Position numbers and translations under genes: made by a program
The notes under the pieces: model-generated
What the model saw: the letters and a program-made list of their open reading frames with translations, nothing else
Told to the model about the DNA's origin: nothing
Databases searched by the model: none
Shown here: piece by piece, positions 33,894 through 40,944 of the stretch
Position numbering within the stretch: the stretch's first letter is position 1
Layout of the letters: every line of letters begins with the position of its first letter
IMG/VR virus record: IMGVR_UViG_3300025294_000236
Span: 1 to 57,901 of that record
Source of the DNA: a virus
DNA length: 57,901 bases
Direction: 5' to 3' (one strand)

Positions 33894-34106
33894 TCAATGA
33901 TAGGTCGCTACGGCGAAGTCGCTCAGGTCGACGACGATCCAGAGGTCGTCACGGGCGTGCACGACAGCCACGAGCGCATCGGGCGCCTCGCATTCCTCGC
34001 CATCGTCACCGAGCCATGTGGCGACCATCGCCTGGTTCCCGTCGCTCAACACCGCGACGCCGCGGCTCCGGCTGATCGCGATCACGTCGAGCGCGCGGGT
34101 GGTCAT
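33894..34106 (-). CDS. Small hypothetical protein
   Basis: A 70-residue protein starting MTTRALDVIAISRSRGVAVL. The ATG overlaps the upstream stop as ATGA, which decides the start. The sequence looks like a small beta domain (VVHARDDLWIVVDLSDFAVA). No known motif. Confidence 0.6.
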   Translation of the reverse strand: MTTRALDVIAISRSRGVAVLSDGNQAMVATWLGDDGEECEAPDALVAVVHARDDLWIVVDLSDFAVATYH

Positions 34107-34285
34107 CGGCTCGGGTCGAGCTCGTACTTCGCCACGGTCGCGCCCTTGTCGTTCATGACGAAGACGCGGCCGGTCGTGATCGGCATCTGGTCCGCGAACA
34201 CCGTGTTGCGCGCCTTGTCGAACACCACGCGCTCCACCCCGAAGGTCGTCTCCCCCTCGGGCGTGATGTGCTTGACCGTGAGCAT
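34103..34285 (-). CDS. Small hypothetical protein
   Basis: A 60-residue protein starting MLTVKHITPEGETTFGVERV, beta-rich (TGRVFVMNDKGATVAKYELD). It is coupled to the following gene and separated by 2 bases from the previous. Unknown role. Confidence 0.6.
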   Translation of the reverse strand: MLTVKHITPEGETTFGVERVVFDKARNTVFADQMPITTGRVFVMNDKGATVAKYELDPSR

Positions 34286-34287
34286 CG

Positions 34288-34614
34288 TCAGCCCACGAGC
34301 CCCTCAAGCCGCCGCAGCTCCTCCTCGATGGAAGAGAGAACCGACGACATCGACGTGTTCGTCTCGTTGAGCTGGCCGATGTGGCCCATTGCTGGGAGAC
34401 TCTTGCCCTCCGCGCTGTCAGTGGCGGGGGTTGAGCCTCCAACAGCGTCATTGAGCGCGATCAGGCGCCCCAGCAGCCTCGACGCGTGCCCGAGGTTCTC
34501 TCTGGCGCCCATGATCGCAGCGGAGAGCCCTGAAGCGGGCTTCGCCACTGCGGTGTTGGAGGCGTCATTCTGATACCGGCGCGCGACATCGGCGCCCTTG
34601 GAGAGGCCCATCAT
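34288..34614 (-). CDS. Small helical protein
   Basis: A 108-residue protein starting MMGLSKGADVARRYQNDASN. The start at 34614 is preferred because AAGGA lies upstream and longer versions would cross the terminator at 34639. It is helical with a Glu-rich end (SSVLSSIEEELRRLEGLVG). Function unknown. Confidence 0.6.
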   Translation of the reverse strand: MMGLSKGADVARRYQNDASNTAVAKPASGLSAAIMGARENLGHASRLLGRLIALNDAVGGSTPATDSAEGKSLPAMGHIGQLNETNTSMSSVLSSIEEELRRLEGLVG

Positions 34615-34638
34615 CTTCTTCGTCCTTCGTGCTGAAAG

Positions 34639-34663
34639 AAAAACCCCGCCGGTTAGGGCGGGG
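34639..34663 (-). terminator. Rho-independent terminator downstream of terminase genes
   Basis: CCCCGCC (34644-34650) and GGCGGGG (34657-34663) form a perfect 7-base stem with a 6-base loop, and on the minus strand TTTTT follows (34643-34639). It separates the terminase cluster from portal and capsid genes, perhaps keeping terminase levels low relative to structural proteins or requiring antitermination. Confidence 0.82.
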
Positions 34664-34811
34664 CTGAGAACTTCATGCGGGCCGGTAGATTTTCCCACTG
34701 AAGGGCAGACGCTTCCGGCGCTTGACGCCCCTGCCGGCCGAAGCCGCCGCATGAACTGAACGACGAGGCCGGCTAGGAACATCCCCCGGCCCTGTGCCTC
34801 GTCGAACCCTA

Positions 34812-34873
34812 CCCCAGCGACAAGAATGCGCCTGACATCAAATGCCATGTAGTCAGACGCGCATTCGCTGGGG
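34812..34873. repeat. Long imperfect inverted repeat
   Basis: The left arm at 34812-34836 and right arm at 34852-34873 both begin, read from outside, CCCCAGCGA, and both contain ATGCGC and TGAC. A 4-base insertion (CAAG) in the left arm breaks the pairing. The loop is 15 bases. No T tract follows. It lies just downstream of the 34877 gene and upstream of a terminator, and could be an RNase III site or a protein-binding site. Confidence 0.6.
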
Positions 34874-34876
34874 AAT

Positions 34877-35089
34877 CTAGCCTTTGGCACCGATGATGCT
34901 TGGCAAGGAACCGCGATCAAGCCGCTGCTTCTCGCGGACCGCGGTGGCATCCATGCCGAACGCATAGACCTCGTCCACGCGCCAGAATCCGTCGCCGATC
35001 AGCTCGACGCTGGCTCCAGGCTTCGCGCCGCGCTCGTCGATCCAGAGCACCGTCTTTCGGTCGCCCTGAGAAAGCGCGCATTGCTGCAT
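34877..35089 (-). CDS. Small conserved-type phage protein
   Basis: A 70-residue protein starting MQQCALSQGDRKTVLWIDER. I chose the ATG at 35089, 6 bases after GAGGGG, over a GTG at 35095. The pattern KTVLWIDERGAKPGASVELI to FWRVDEVYAFG and REKQRLDR recurs in short proteins near phage terminase and portal genes. It may be a small head or packaging factor; unproven. Confidence 0.65.
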   Translation of the reverse strand: MQQCALSQGDRKTVLWIDERGAKPGASVELIGDGFWRVDEVYAFGMDATAVREKQRLDRGSLPSIIGAKG

Positions 35090-35091
35090 GG

Positions 35092-35265
35092 TCACCCCTC
35101 GAACTCAGGCCAGCCGTTCGCCTTGGCGTTGGCCTTGACGTAGGCCTCCAGCGCGGCGAGGCGGTCCTCGACCTTGCTGGCTTTGGGCTCGGGCTGCACC
35201 TCCACCTTCCCGGTGATCAGTTCCCTCGCCACATCGGCCTCGGTCTTCTTCGGTTCCTTCGCCAT
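35092..35265 (-). CDS. 57-residue hypothetical protein
   Basis: It starts MAKEPKKTEADVARELITGK and ends NGWPEFEG. It is charged and helical (KVEDRLAALEAYVKANAKAN). It fits exactly between its neighbours: the gap to the previous stop is 1 base, and its TGA overlaps the alternative GTG of the next gene. AAGGAGACGTG precedes the ATG. Confidence 0.62.
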   Translation of the reverse strand: MAKEPKKTEADVARELITGKVEVQPEPKASKVEDRLAALEAYVKANAKANGWPEFEG

Positions 35266-35266
35266 C

Positions 35267-35485
35267 TCACGTCTCCTTCGTGTTTGGCCGCGCGTTGCGG
35301 GCGCGCCGCTGGGCGGATGGGCTGCGCTGGACGGCTTCGCGGTAGGCGGAGGCTCGGGGAGAATTCATGACGGGGTGGTTGCGCGTCGCTTCGTCGAGAT
35401 AGCGGCGCTGCTGCAACTCCCGAACGGCCGCCTCCTGAGCGCGTCGCGACTGGTCATCAAGGACCGGGTGGAACTCGATGCCCAT
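35267..35485 (-). CDS. Small basic protein downstream of TerL
   Basis: A 72-residue basic protein starting MGIEFHPVLDDQSRRAQEAA, with AAGGAGG before the ATG. It is Arg-rich throughout (QRRYLDEATRNHP, SAQRRARNARP) and could contact DNA. It lies 15 bases after the large terminase. Role unknown. Confidence 0.62.
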   Translation of the reverse strand: MGIEFHPVLDDQSRRAQEAAVRELQQRRYLDEATRNHPVMNSPRASAYREAVQRSPSAQRRARNARPNTKET

Positions 35486-35500
35486 CTTCGTCCTCCTTGA

Positions 35501-37105
35501 TCAGGGCCGGCGCATGCCGGGGTAGAGCGGCTTCGGGCCGGCGCCGCGGTGCATGGACGCCTCATGGAGCGCGGCCTGATGCTCATCCGTGCGGACGAGG
35601 AAGCCGCGGTCGCGGAGCCAGCGCAGCGCCTGCGTCACGGTGTCGACCAGGTCGTCGTGCTTGCCGCGCGGGAACTGCTCGCACTCGGTGATGACCATGT
35701 CCGCCCATGAGCGTTCGGGGGCGAACACCGTCTCGTTCTCGAAGATCGGCTGGACCGCATAGGCCCGCGCCACCTTGTCCTGTCCCTTGGGGTCGATCAG
35801 CTCGACCGAGTAGCCATAGTTCGAGTATAGCCGGGTCAGCTCCTGCCCGACCGAGATCCCCGTGGCCTTCGACTCGATCAGCAGCCGATCGACCTTGAAG
35901 CGCTTGCAGGTCGCGTGCGTCTTCTCGACCAGGGGATGGAAATCGAGGCGCTCGCGCCATGCCGTGATCAGCATCACGCGCGGCACATCGTGCTTGTCGC
36001 GGAACACGCCCCAGAGCGTCATGGCGCAGGGGTCGTTCTGCTCCTTCTCGGTGTAGGCGGAGTCCAGCGAGCCGACGATGAGGTCGAACGCCGGGAAGAC
36101 ACGGAACGCCGGATCATCAAGATCGTCCGGGTTGCCCCAGAGCTCCCACATGTCCCGCTTGATGATGCCGCCGCCCTTCGGCGCCGGGCGCTGCTGGAAC
36201 TGCCCTGCCGACGCGTAGGCGCCCAGCAGAACCTTGTCGCGCTCGACCACCTCGCGGGGGAAGCGCTCGGGGAACATCAGCTCCCCGTCCTTCTTTCTCG
36301 GGTCGACCCAGCCGATGGACGTCACGCACCGGCGCTCCGGCTCGAACTCCATCGGGATCATCAGGTGCTCGTAGCCGAAATCCTTCGACAGGATCAGGCC
36401 GGAGACGTCGTCCTCATGCAGGCGCTGCATCACGACGATGATCGCGCTGTCCTTCGGGTTGTTGAGGCGCGTCGGGAGTGATTCCCGGAACGTCGTGTTG
36501 ACGTTGTCGCGCTCGACCTCCGAATTGGCGTCATCGACCGAAAGGGGGTCGTCCAGGATCACGCGGTCGCCGCGAGAGCCGGTCAGCGATGTGAACGGCA
36601 TGGCCTCGCGAAAGCCTCCGCTCAGGTTCTCGAACCTCCCCTTCGCGTTCTGATCTCGCGCCAGCGCCATCGGCCAGCGCGATTGATACCAGTCGGATTC
36701 GACCAGGCGCCGGCAGCGCAGGTTGTCGCGGATCGCAAGCCGCTCAGAGTGCGACGTTCCGAGGTAGCGATAATGCGCCAGCCCGATCGCCCATTCCCAG
36801 CACGGCCACATCACGCCGACGATGGTCGATTTCGACGAGCCCGGCGGGACGTTGATCAGCAGTCTCGTAATGTCGCCGGCCGTCACCGCCTCGAGGTGCT
36901 CGCACATGGCATCGATATGCCAGTTCGGCACATACGGGTTGCCCGGCTCGATGACGTGCCAGGCCGCCCTCACGAAGCTCGCAAGCGACGCGCCGCTCTG
37001 GGCGATCTCCTGCTCAAGCGCCTTCTGCGCTGCTCGCCTCTGGATCTCCGCTTGTACTTCCGCGAGCGTCGGTATCCGCACCGATGAGAGCCGCGAGAGC
37101 AGCAA
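35501..37105 (-). CDS. Terminase large subunit
   Basis: A protein of up to 534 residues that powers DNA packaging and cuts concatemers. The ATPase has VPPGSSKST (Walker A) and VILDDPLS (Walker B). The C-terminal nuclease has GSLDSAYTEK, LIESKATG and KHDDLVDTV, with acidic metal ligands. The start is uncertain: no ATG precedes residue 67; a TTG at 37105 or a GTG at 37081 are options, both overlapping the small subunit gene. The ATPase to nuclease layout is complete. Confidence 0.93.
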   Translation of the reverse strand: MLLSRLSSVRIPTLAEVQAEIQRRAAQKALEQEIAQSGASLASFVRAAWHVIEPGNPYVPNWHIDAMCEHLEAVTAGDITRLLINVPPGSSKSTIVGVMWPCWEWAIGLAHYRYLGTSHSERLAIRDNLRCRRLVESDWYQSRWPMALARDQNAKGRFENLSGGFREAMPFTSLTGSRGDRVILDDPLSVDDANSEVERDNVNTTFRESLPTRLNNPKDSAIIVVMQRLHEDDVSGLILSKDFGYEHLMIPMEFEPERRCVTSIGWVDPRKKDGELMFPERFPREVVERDKVLLGAYASAGQFQQRPAPKGGGIIKRDMWELWGNPDDLDDPAFRVFPAFDLIVGSLDSAYTEKEQNDPCAMTLWGVFRDKHDVPRVMLITAWRERLDFHPLVEKTHATCKRFKVDRLLIESKATGISVGQELTRLYSNYGYSVELIDPKGQDKVARAYAVQPIFENETVFAPERSWADMVITECEQFPRGKHDDLVDTVTQALRWLRDRGFLVRTDEHQAALHEASMHRGAGPKPLYPGMRRP

Positions 37106-37505
37106 GTCTCTCGTCGCTGTAATGGCTCAGCTCCTGCGTCCTGATCGGGCCGCCATTGGCGCCCGTGAGCTCGTGGTGCGTGCGGTCGCCGTACTTCTTC
37201 GGCTTCAACTTCGCCGCGCGCCATTTGTAGGCGTCGATCTTCACGCGGTCAGAGGCGGCGGTCGCCGGCGTGCTGGCCTCAGCCGTGTCGAGCACCAGAG
37301 CATCCATGTAGTCGCCCTGGATGTCGCGTGCGCGCGCGTACTTGTGCGCGAAAGCTACGTCGGCATCGAGCCACCGCATGATCGTCGCCACGTCGGGCAT
37401 GTGGTCGGATGCTGCGATTTTGCGGATGCTTTCACCGTTGGCGATGCGGTCGCAAATCTCTTCGCCCAGCGCCTCGGTGAATTTGGTTTGCCCCTTGGCG
37501 GGCAT
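37014..37505 (-). CDS. Terminase small subunit
   Basis: A 163-residue DNA-recognition subunit. The helix-turn-helix part is ICDRIANGESIRKIAA, MPDVATIMRWLDAD and FAHKYARARDIQGDYMD. It is followed by RVKIDAYKWRAAKLKPKKYG, a strong feature of phage small terminases. I chose the ATG at 37505, with AGAGG upstream. It is the first gene of the late block and overlaps the large subunit by about 90 bases. Confidence 0.88.
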   Translation of the reverse strand: MPAKGQTKFTEALGEEICDRIANGESIRKIAASDHMPDVATIMRWLDADVAFAHKYARARDIQGDYMDALVLDTAEASTPATAASDRVKIDAYKWRAAKLKPKKYGDRTHHELTGANGGPIRTQELSHYSDERLAALAALIGADTDARGSTSGDPEASSAEGA

Positions 37506-37870
37506 GAGCACCTCTGCGCTTCGCGGCGTCGCGAAAAATCGAAAATTGCGCCTTTTAGACTCTCACCGGAGGAGGCGCGTGAACCTCCGGAAGAAGACCG
37601 GCGATGGGAAGGATTCTGAGCTTTCCGAATCTAGCCTCGAAATTTCCGAGGCCGCATGTCGTAGAGCTCTATCCTGAATCGTTGGCGGCCAGAGAGACCG
37701 GGTGAGCGGTGGTGGGCGTGTCGCCCTGAACCGTTACTGGTAGCGCGCCTGCCGGCGCTACCGAGCGCCCTTCGGACTATAGGTAGTGGTTCCGAGAGGG
37801 CTGCTTCGCGATGTTTGCCCTGATTTTTCGTCTGGGCGCAAGTGGTTCGTCGCGATGGGCCGATCGAAGT

Positions 37871-37909
37871 GCTACCTCGTCATAGAGGTGGTAGCCGCAT
37901 GCGAAATTG
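37871..37909. repeat. Late-region direct repeat, copy A
   Basis: This 39-base element matches copy B at 38061-38099 at 29 positions. Shared blocks are GCTAC, GTCAT, GAGG, GGTAG and AAATTG in the same order and spacing. In copy A, GCTACC (37871-37876) and GGTAGC (37890-37895) also form a dyad. It is a candidate binding site or phage-type promoter for late genes. Confidence 0.55.
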
Positions 37910-38060
37910 TGGCTGTTGAAACCACGGGCCGAGGGGTGAGTTCTCGCTTGACAGGTTCGGGGAGGAATGACCTGCGGGCGACACTTTCGCGACGATGTCG
38001 ACGTGATGGGGTGAAAACGGGGGTTGGGCAACAGCGAATTATTGTTGCGGGAAGTGGAAC

Positions 38061-38099
38061 GCTACGGGGTCATTGAGGGGGTAGTCGTATCGCAAATTG
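38061..38099. repeat. Late-region direct repeat, copy B
   Basis: This is the second copy, 190 bases from copy A, with the same block order and equal length. Several differences fall in groups (positions 6-8 and 31-33), which suggests spacer positions rather than decay. The terminator of the early operon begins 19 bases further right. Confidence 0.55.
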
Positions 38100-38117
38100 C
38101 AACAATGACCGAGCATG

Positions 38118-38138
38118 AAAAAGGCGCCCGGAGGCGCC
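38118..38138 (-). terminator. Rho-independent terminator ending the early leftward operon
   Basis: GGCGCC (38123-38128) and GGCGCC (38133-38138) enclose CGGA and on the minus strand are followed by TTTTT (38122-38118). It lies 6 bases past the stop of the 38144 gene and separates early from late leftward transcription. Confidence 0.85.
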
Positions 38139-38143
38139 CTGTA

Positions 38144-38371
38144 TCAACCGAACCGGCAAGGTATGGGGGTCGCCTCAAGGAAGCCTTCTATGTGGCAGAT
38201 GCTGCCTTCGGCATCCACGATGGCTACTCGGTCCCAACACTCGCGATGGCGGATGCTAGCCAAGCCCTTCGCGACGTCGAGGGACTCGATGCCTTGGCGA
38301 TATGGGGTGAACGGCGAGACTTCGACAGGCCACTTTTGGTTCGACCGCATGAGAGTGAAGGGAGCCTTCAT
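38144..38371 (-). CDS. Small hypothetical protein
   Basis: A 75-residue protein starting MKAPFTLMRSNQKWPVEVSP, with AAGGAG 8 bases upstream. It contains RVAIVDAEGSICHIEGFLEA, a possible beta-hairpin domain. It is the last gene of the early leftward operon. Role unknown. A long plus-strand frame opposite it is a shadow. Confidence 0.65.
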   Translation of the reverse strand: MKAPFTLMRSNQKWPVEVSPFTPYRQGIESLDVAKGLASIRHRECWDRVAIVDAEGSICHIEGFLEATPIPCRFG

Positions 38372-38374
38372 GCT

Positions 38375-38605
38375 TCAGGTCTCCTTGATGGTGGGAGGTG
38401 GCTGGGTCGCGACCTTGCCGCAGCGAACACAAATGTCGTGGATGTAGGTCGAGGGCCGGCAGGCTTGGACGATCTCCGCGGCGTCCGAGAGATAGTGCTC
38501 GATTTTGCCGAGTTTAGAGATGTCCGGTTCTCCGACGTCATAACGAGGCTCGAACCGACATCCCCCGAACCATTTGCCTTTCCGACTGCATCCTTGCGCG
38601 TCCAT
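38375..38605 (-). CDS. Small protein with zinc-knuckle-like cysteines
   Basis: A 76-residue protein with CSRKGKWFGGC near the start and CVRCGK near the end; four cysteines could bind zinc. It has AAGGA upstream and only 3 bases separate it from its neighbour. No family recognised. Confidence 0.62.
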   Translation of the reverse strand: MDAQGCSRKGKWFGGCRFEPRYDVGEPDISKLGKIEHYLSDAAEIVQACRPSTYIHDICVRCGKVATQPPPTIKET

Positions 38606-38607
38606 GG

Positions 38608-38877
38608 TCAGTCCTTGGGTTTCGAGAGGAGCGTGAACTGGTCACCAGGGCTGCCGACCGCGCCACCGGAGAGGTTGTGGAAATTCGCGGCAGAGAAATC
38701 GACCGACTCTCCGCCTTTCGACTGCTTCAGCCCTTCGCGAAGACCGTCCGCGTACGCCTCGCGGATGGCGGTGGCGATGAGGGCTCTCTGACGAGCGCTC
38801 GTAATGACATCGTTGGATGTCGTCGCTTCGAGCGCGAAGATCAGTTCCCGCGCTCGTTCCTCTGGGGATAGGGTCAT
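38608..38877 (-). CDS. Small hypothetical protein
   Basis: An 89-residue protein starting MTLSPEERARELIFALEATT, helical with TSARQRALIATAIREAYADG. The ATG at 38877 overlaps the upstream stop as ATGA, which fixes the start. The N-terminal half recalls short helical phage proteins near replication genes. Unknown role. Confidence 0.62.
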   Translation of the reverse strand: MTLSPEERARELIFALEATTSNDVITSARQRALIATAIREAYADGLREGLKQSKGGESVDFSAANFHNLSGGAVGSPGDQFTLLSKPKD

Positions 38878-39089
38878 GGGCGGGGGTCCTCGTCCCATGG
38901 ACTGACCGGCCCGAGATCGCGCACAGGCATCACGTAGCGCCCGTCCTTGATCTCGACCCCGCGCATCTTGCAGGGGCACAGGGGCTGTCCGTTCTGAGGA
39001 CCGATACAGCCGCAGGCGTGCTGGTGCTCGCCGCCTTTCGTCATCTGAGACTGCAAGGTCTTCTGCCAGTCGATGGAGCTAAGCCTCAT
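38874..39089 (-). CDS. Small cysteine-rich protein
   Basis: A 71-residue protein with H and C residues in HQHACGCIGPQNGQPLCPC, a likely metal-binding cluster. The end is VRDLGPVSPWDEDPRP. It overlaps both neighbours slightly. No family recognised. Confidence 0.62.
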   Translation of the reverse strand: MRLSSIDWQKTLQSQMTKGGEHQHACGCIGPQNGQPLCPCKMRGVEIKDGRYVMPVRDLGPVSPWDEDPRP

Positions 39090-39354
39090 CCTTGCTCTCC
39101 TCTGTGTGGGTGGGCTCGATCACGACGGGGACGTCGCGCCATTCGAGGCGCTGGTCGACGAAGTAGGAGTCGGCAAAAGTCCGGACGCTGAACTCCTGCT
39201 GCAGGTGCAGGACGTACTCCATCCGGCCCGCGAGCCTTGTTGAGGGCTGGAGACGCTGCACGTGCCGCAGATTGCCCGTCGGGCTGGCGTACTCGTTGCG
39301 CGGGGCGCCTGCTCCGATCTCCGGGAGCGGCGCGGTCGGCACGGGGCTGCTCAT
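39079..39354 (-). CDS. Hypothetical protein, 91 residues
   Basis: It starts MSSPVPTAPLPEIGAGAPRN; the ATG overlaps the upstream stop (TAATG). The later part, MEYVLHLQQEFSVRTFADSY to WRDVPVVIEP, is a beta-like domain. It overlaps the next gene by 11 bases. Unknown function. Confidence 0.62.
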   Translation of the reverse strand: MSSPVPTAPLPEIGAGAPRNEYASPTGNLRHVQRLQPSTRLAGRMEYVLHLQQEFSVRTFADSYFVDQRLEWRDVPVVIEPTHTEESKDEA

Positions 39355-39641
39355 TACGGCTCCTCCCCCTTGGGCTGGTCGATCGGCAGCCACTCGGTGC
39401 CGCTCCACTGCTCGTGGCGGGTGACGGAGACGACCTCGGTTGCCGGGATCATCTGCGAATAGCCTTGGCCGTTGCTGCTCCAGGTCGCGTAACGCGGCAC
39501 AATGGCCGTCTCGTAGTGGCTGTGAACCGCCCTCACCTGCCCGACGAAGAACTCGGGCTCGGGCTGCTGCTCCTTCGCCGTGGCGACCGCGACCGGGGCG
39601 CCGGCGAGGAAGCCGAAGATGCCTCTGCGGGTGGGGGTCAT
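39354..39641 (-). CDS. Small protein with Tat-type signal peptide
   Basis: A 95-residue protein starting MTPTRRGIFGFLAGAPVAVA. The paired arginines followed by GIF, a hydrophobic core and an Ala-containing cleavage region fit a twin-arginine signal, implying export of a folded protein. The mature part has FVGQVRAVHSHYETAIVPRY. Export from within an early replication operon is unusual. Function unknown. Confidence 0.62.
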   Translation of the reverse strand: MTPTRRGIFGFLAGAPVAVATAKEQQPEPEFFVGQVRAVHSHYETAIVPRYATWSSNGQGYSQMIPATEVVSVTRHEQWSGTEWLPIDQPKGEEP

Positions 39642-40102
39642 GGCTTGCCCTCCTCCGCGTGGAACCTTTTGACCGCCTCAGCCATTTTGCGGTCGTGTTC
39701 GGCTTGCGCTTCTGGCATAAGGCGAAACAGCAGCGGCGCGCGACTCGATGGATAGACGTCACTGTCGTCGAAGGTCATCCACATGCCGTTGGGCCATGTG
39801 CCATCGTATCGGCAGCGGAAGACGCCAGTCGAGCCGGCCTCGATGACCTCGAACTCGCTGCCGTCCTTCGGGCAGTAGACCGCTTCGCGCCAGCCGAAAT
39901 CTTTCAATCGGTGGAATGCCCGGGACAGTTCGTTGAGAGCGGATTTCTCCGTTGGCATGTCAGCCTCGGTCTTGGCCCGAGCGGCTTCGCAGGCCTCAAA
40001 CAGCGCCTTCGCCTCATCAGCGGAGAGAGCGACTCGCGATCCGTCTGTCTTCGTCGCCCAGCCGCAGAATTCGCCGGCAGACCCTTCGGTTGCTTCAGCC
40101 AT
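39638..40102 (-). CDS. Conserved-type phage hypothetical protein
   Basis: A 154-residue protein starting MAEATEGSAGEFCGWATKTD; AAGGAGG precedes the ATG at 40102 (an alternative GTG lies at 40117). The region WREAVYCPKDGSEFEVIEAG, RCRYDGTWPNGMWMTFDDSD and SRAPLLFRLMP is a block I recognise from many phage hypothetical proteins. The C-terminus is a helix. No function known to me. Confidence 0.68.
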   Translation of the reverse strand: MAEATEGSAGEFCGWATKTDGSRVALSADEAKALFEACEAARAKTEADMPTEKSALNELSRAFHRLKDFGWREAVYCPKDGSEFEVIEAGSTGVFRCRYDGTWPNGMWMTFDDSDVYPSSRAPLLFRLMPEAQAEHDRKMAEAVKRFHAEEGKP

Positions 40103-40113
40103 CTCCTCCTCCT

Positions 40114-40944
40114 TCACCTGACGGCCACGCCGGCGCGGCGGAGCCTGGTTGCGACGATCTGCATGGCCTGCTTGCGCAGGTAGTCGAGGGTCGAGCGGGC
40201 CATGACGCGGTTGGGGAGCGCGGTCTTGGGGCTGACCTTGGTCGGATGGCAGTGGAACGCCTTGCAGGCGGCGTTGAAGCGCTGCTGCGCCTCATGGCGG
40301 ATGTCGACGTGCTCGGAGCGGGGTGAGACAGCCATGGCGCTGTTGGCCCAGGACACGACCTCCGAACTCAGGATCGATCGCAGCTCCTGCCGCCACTGCT
40401 CATTGATCGGGCGCGTGTCTCCCGGGTGCGGCCGCGCATTGGCCCGGCGCTCCATCTCTGCGGCAATGGCCAGAGCCCGGCGCTTCCTCAGGTGCAGCAG
40501 CCGGGAAATGTCGAAGTCGTGCGCCTTGGCATAGGTCCAGAGCATCAGCGCATCGGCTTTCAGCACCTCGCCATCGAGGAAGCGCCGCGGCCAGCCTAGA
40601 GCCTCGTTCATGCGGGAGATGGCCTCGGACGACGGCCGGCTGCGGCTCGAGCTCCGTTCGGCCGCATGGTTCTTCTGCGCGTCCGGGTCCACGAGGTCCG
40701 CGAACTCGCGCATCATCTCTGGCCAGCCATTGCCGAACGCTTTGGGCCCGACATGCCCGCAGCTGACCCGCAGCGTATCGTAGGCCTCGATCATGCGGGC
40801 GCCGACATGCTCGGGCGTCCACTCAAGCGGAACGTCGCCCTCGCCTATCGCGTCGATCCGCTCCTGGAGGTCGGTAACCCAGCCTTCGAAGCCAGCGATC
40901 GGGGTGGTGACGAAGCCCGTGTCGTCCATGTCATCGCCCTTCAT
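40114..40944 (-). CDS. Hypothetical protein linked to replication genes
   Basis: A 276-residue protein whose ATG overlaps the helicase stop (TGATG). Features include VGARMIEAYDTLRVSCGHVG, NGWPEMMREFADLVDP, SEAISRMNEALGWPRRFLDG and RKRRALAIAAEMERRANARP, mostly helical with possible helix-turn-helix parts. Such proteins often sit next to phage helicase genes. It may load or regulate the helicase, but that is inference. An internal ATG at 40929 with AAGGGCG upstream is an alternative start. Confidence 0.65.
   Translation of the reverse strand: MKGDDMDDTGFVTTPIAGFEGWVTDLQERIDAIGEGDVPLEWTPEHVGARMIEAYDTLRVSCGHVGPKAFGNGWPEMMREFADLVDPDAQKNHAAERSSSRSRPSSEAISRMNEALGWPRRFLDGEVLKADALMLWTYAKAHDFDISRLLHLRKRRALAIAAEMERRANARPHPGDTRPINEQWRQELRSILSSEVVSWANSAMAVSPRSEHVDIRHEAQQRFNAACKAFHCHPTKVSPKTALPNRVMARSTLDYLRKQAMQIVATRLRRAGVAVR

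Larger units (their letters stand above)
34615..34876. other. Gap of 262 bases between gene clusters
   Basis: It holds the terminator and the long inverted repeat. An open minus-strand frame crosses it (from about 34848 through MAFDVRRILVAGVGFDEAQ) but has no ribosome site and would be read through the terminator, so I do not call a gene. Confidence 0.5.
37506..38117. other. Non-coding region upstream of late genes
   Basis: About 610 bases with no convincing gene; open frames at 37786-38076 (plus) and 37777-38031 (minus) lack ribosome sites and coding character. It holds the two-copy repeat described separately and presumably the late promoter, though I find no clear sigma70 promoter reading leftward. 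It might also hold the packaging site. Confidence 0.55.

Noticed and set aside
37681-37800. Possible tRNA-like fold
   Set aside because: Short stems are present but there is no T-loop or anticodon-arm pattern; no tRNA was found elsewhere in the window.
37786-38076. Possible gene in the region upstream of the late genes
   Set aside because: No ribosome site, biased composition and overlap with the repeated element; the opposite-strand frame is equally long, so neither is convincing.
38024-38791. Plus-strand open frame of 255 residues
   Set aside because: It lies opposite three coupled minus-strand genes with ribosome sites and crosses the terminator at 38118.
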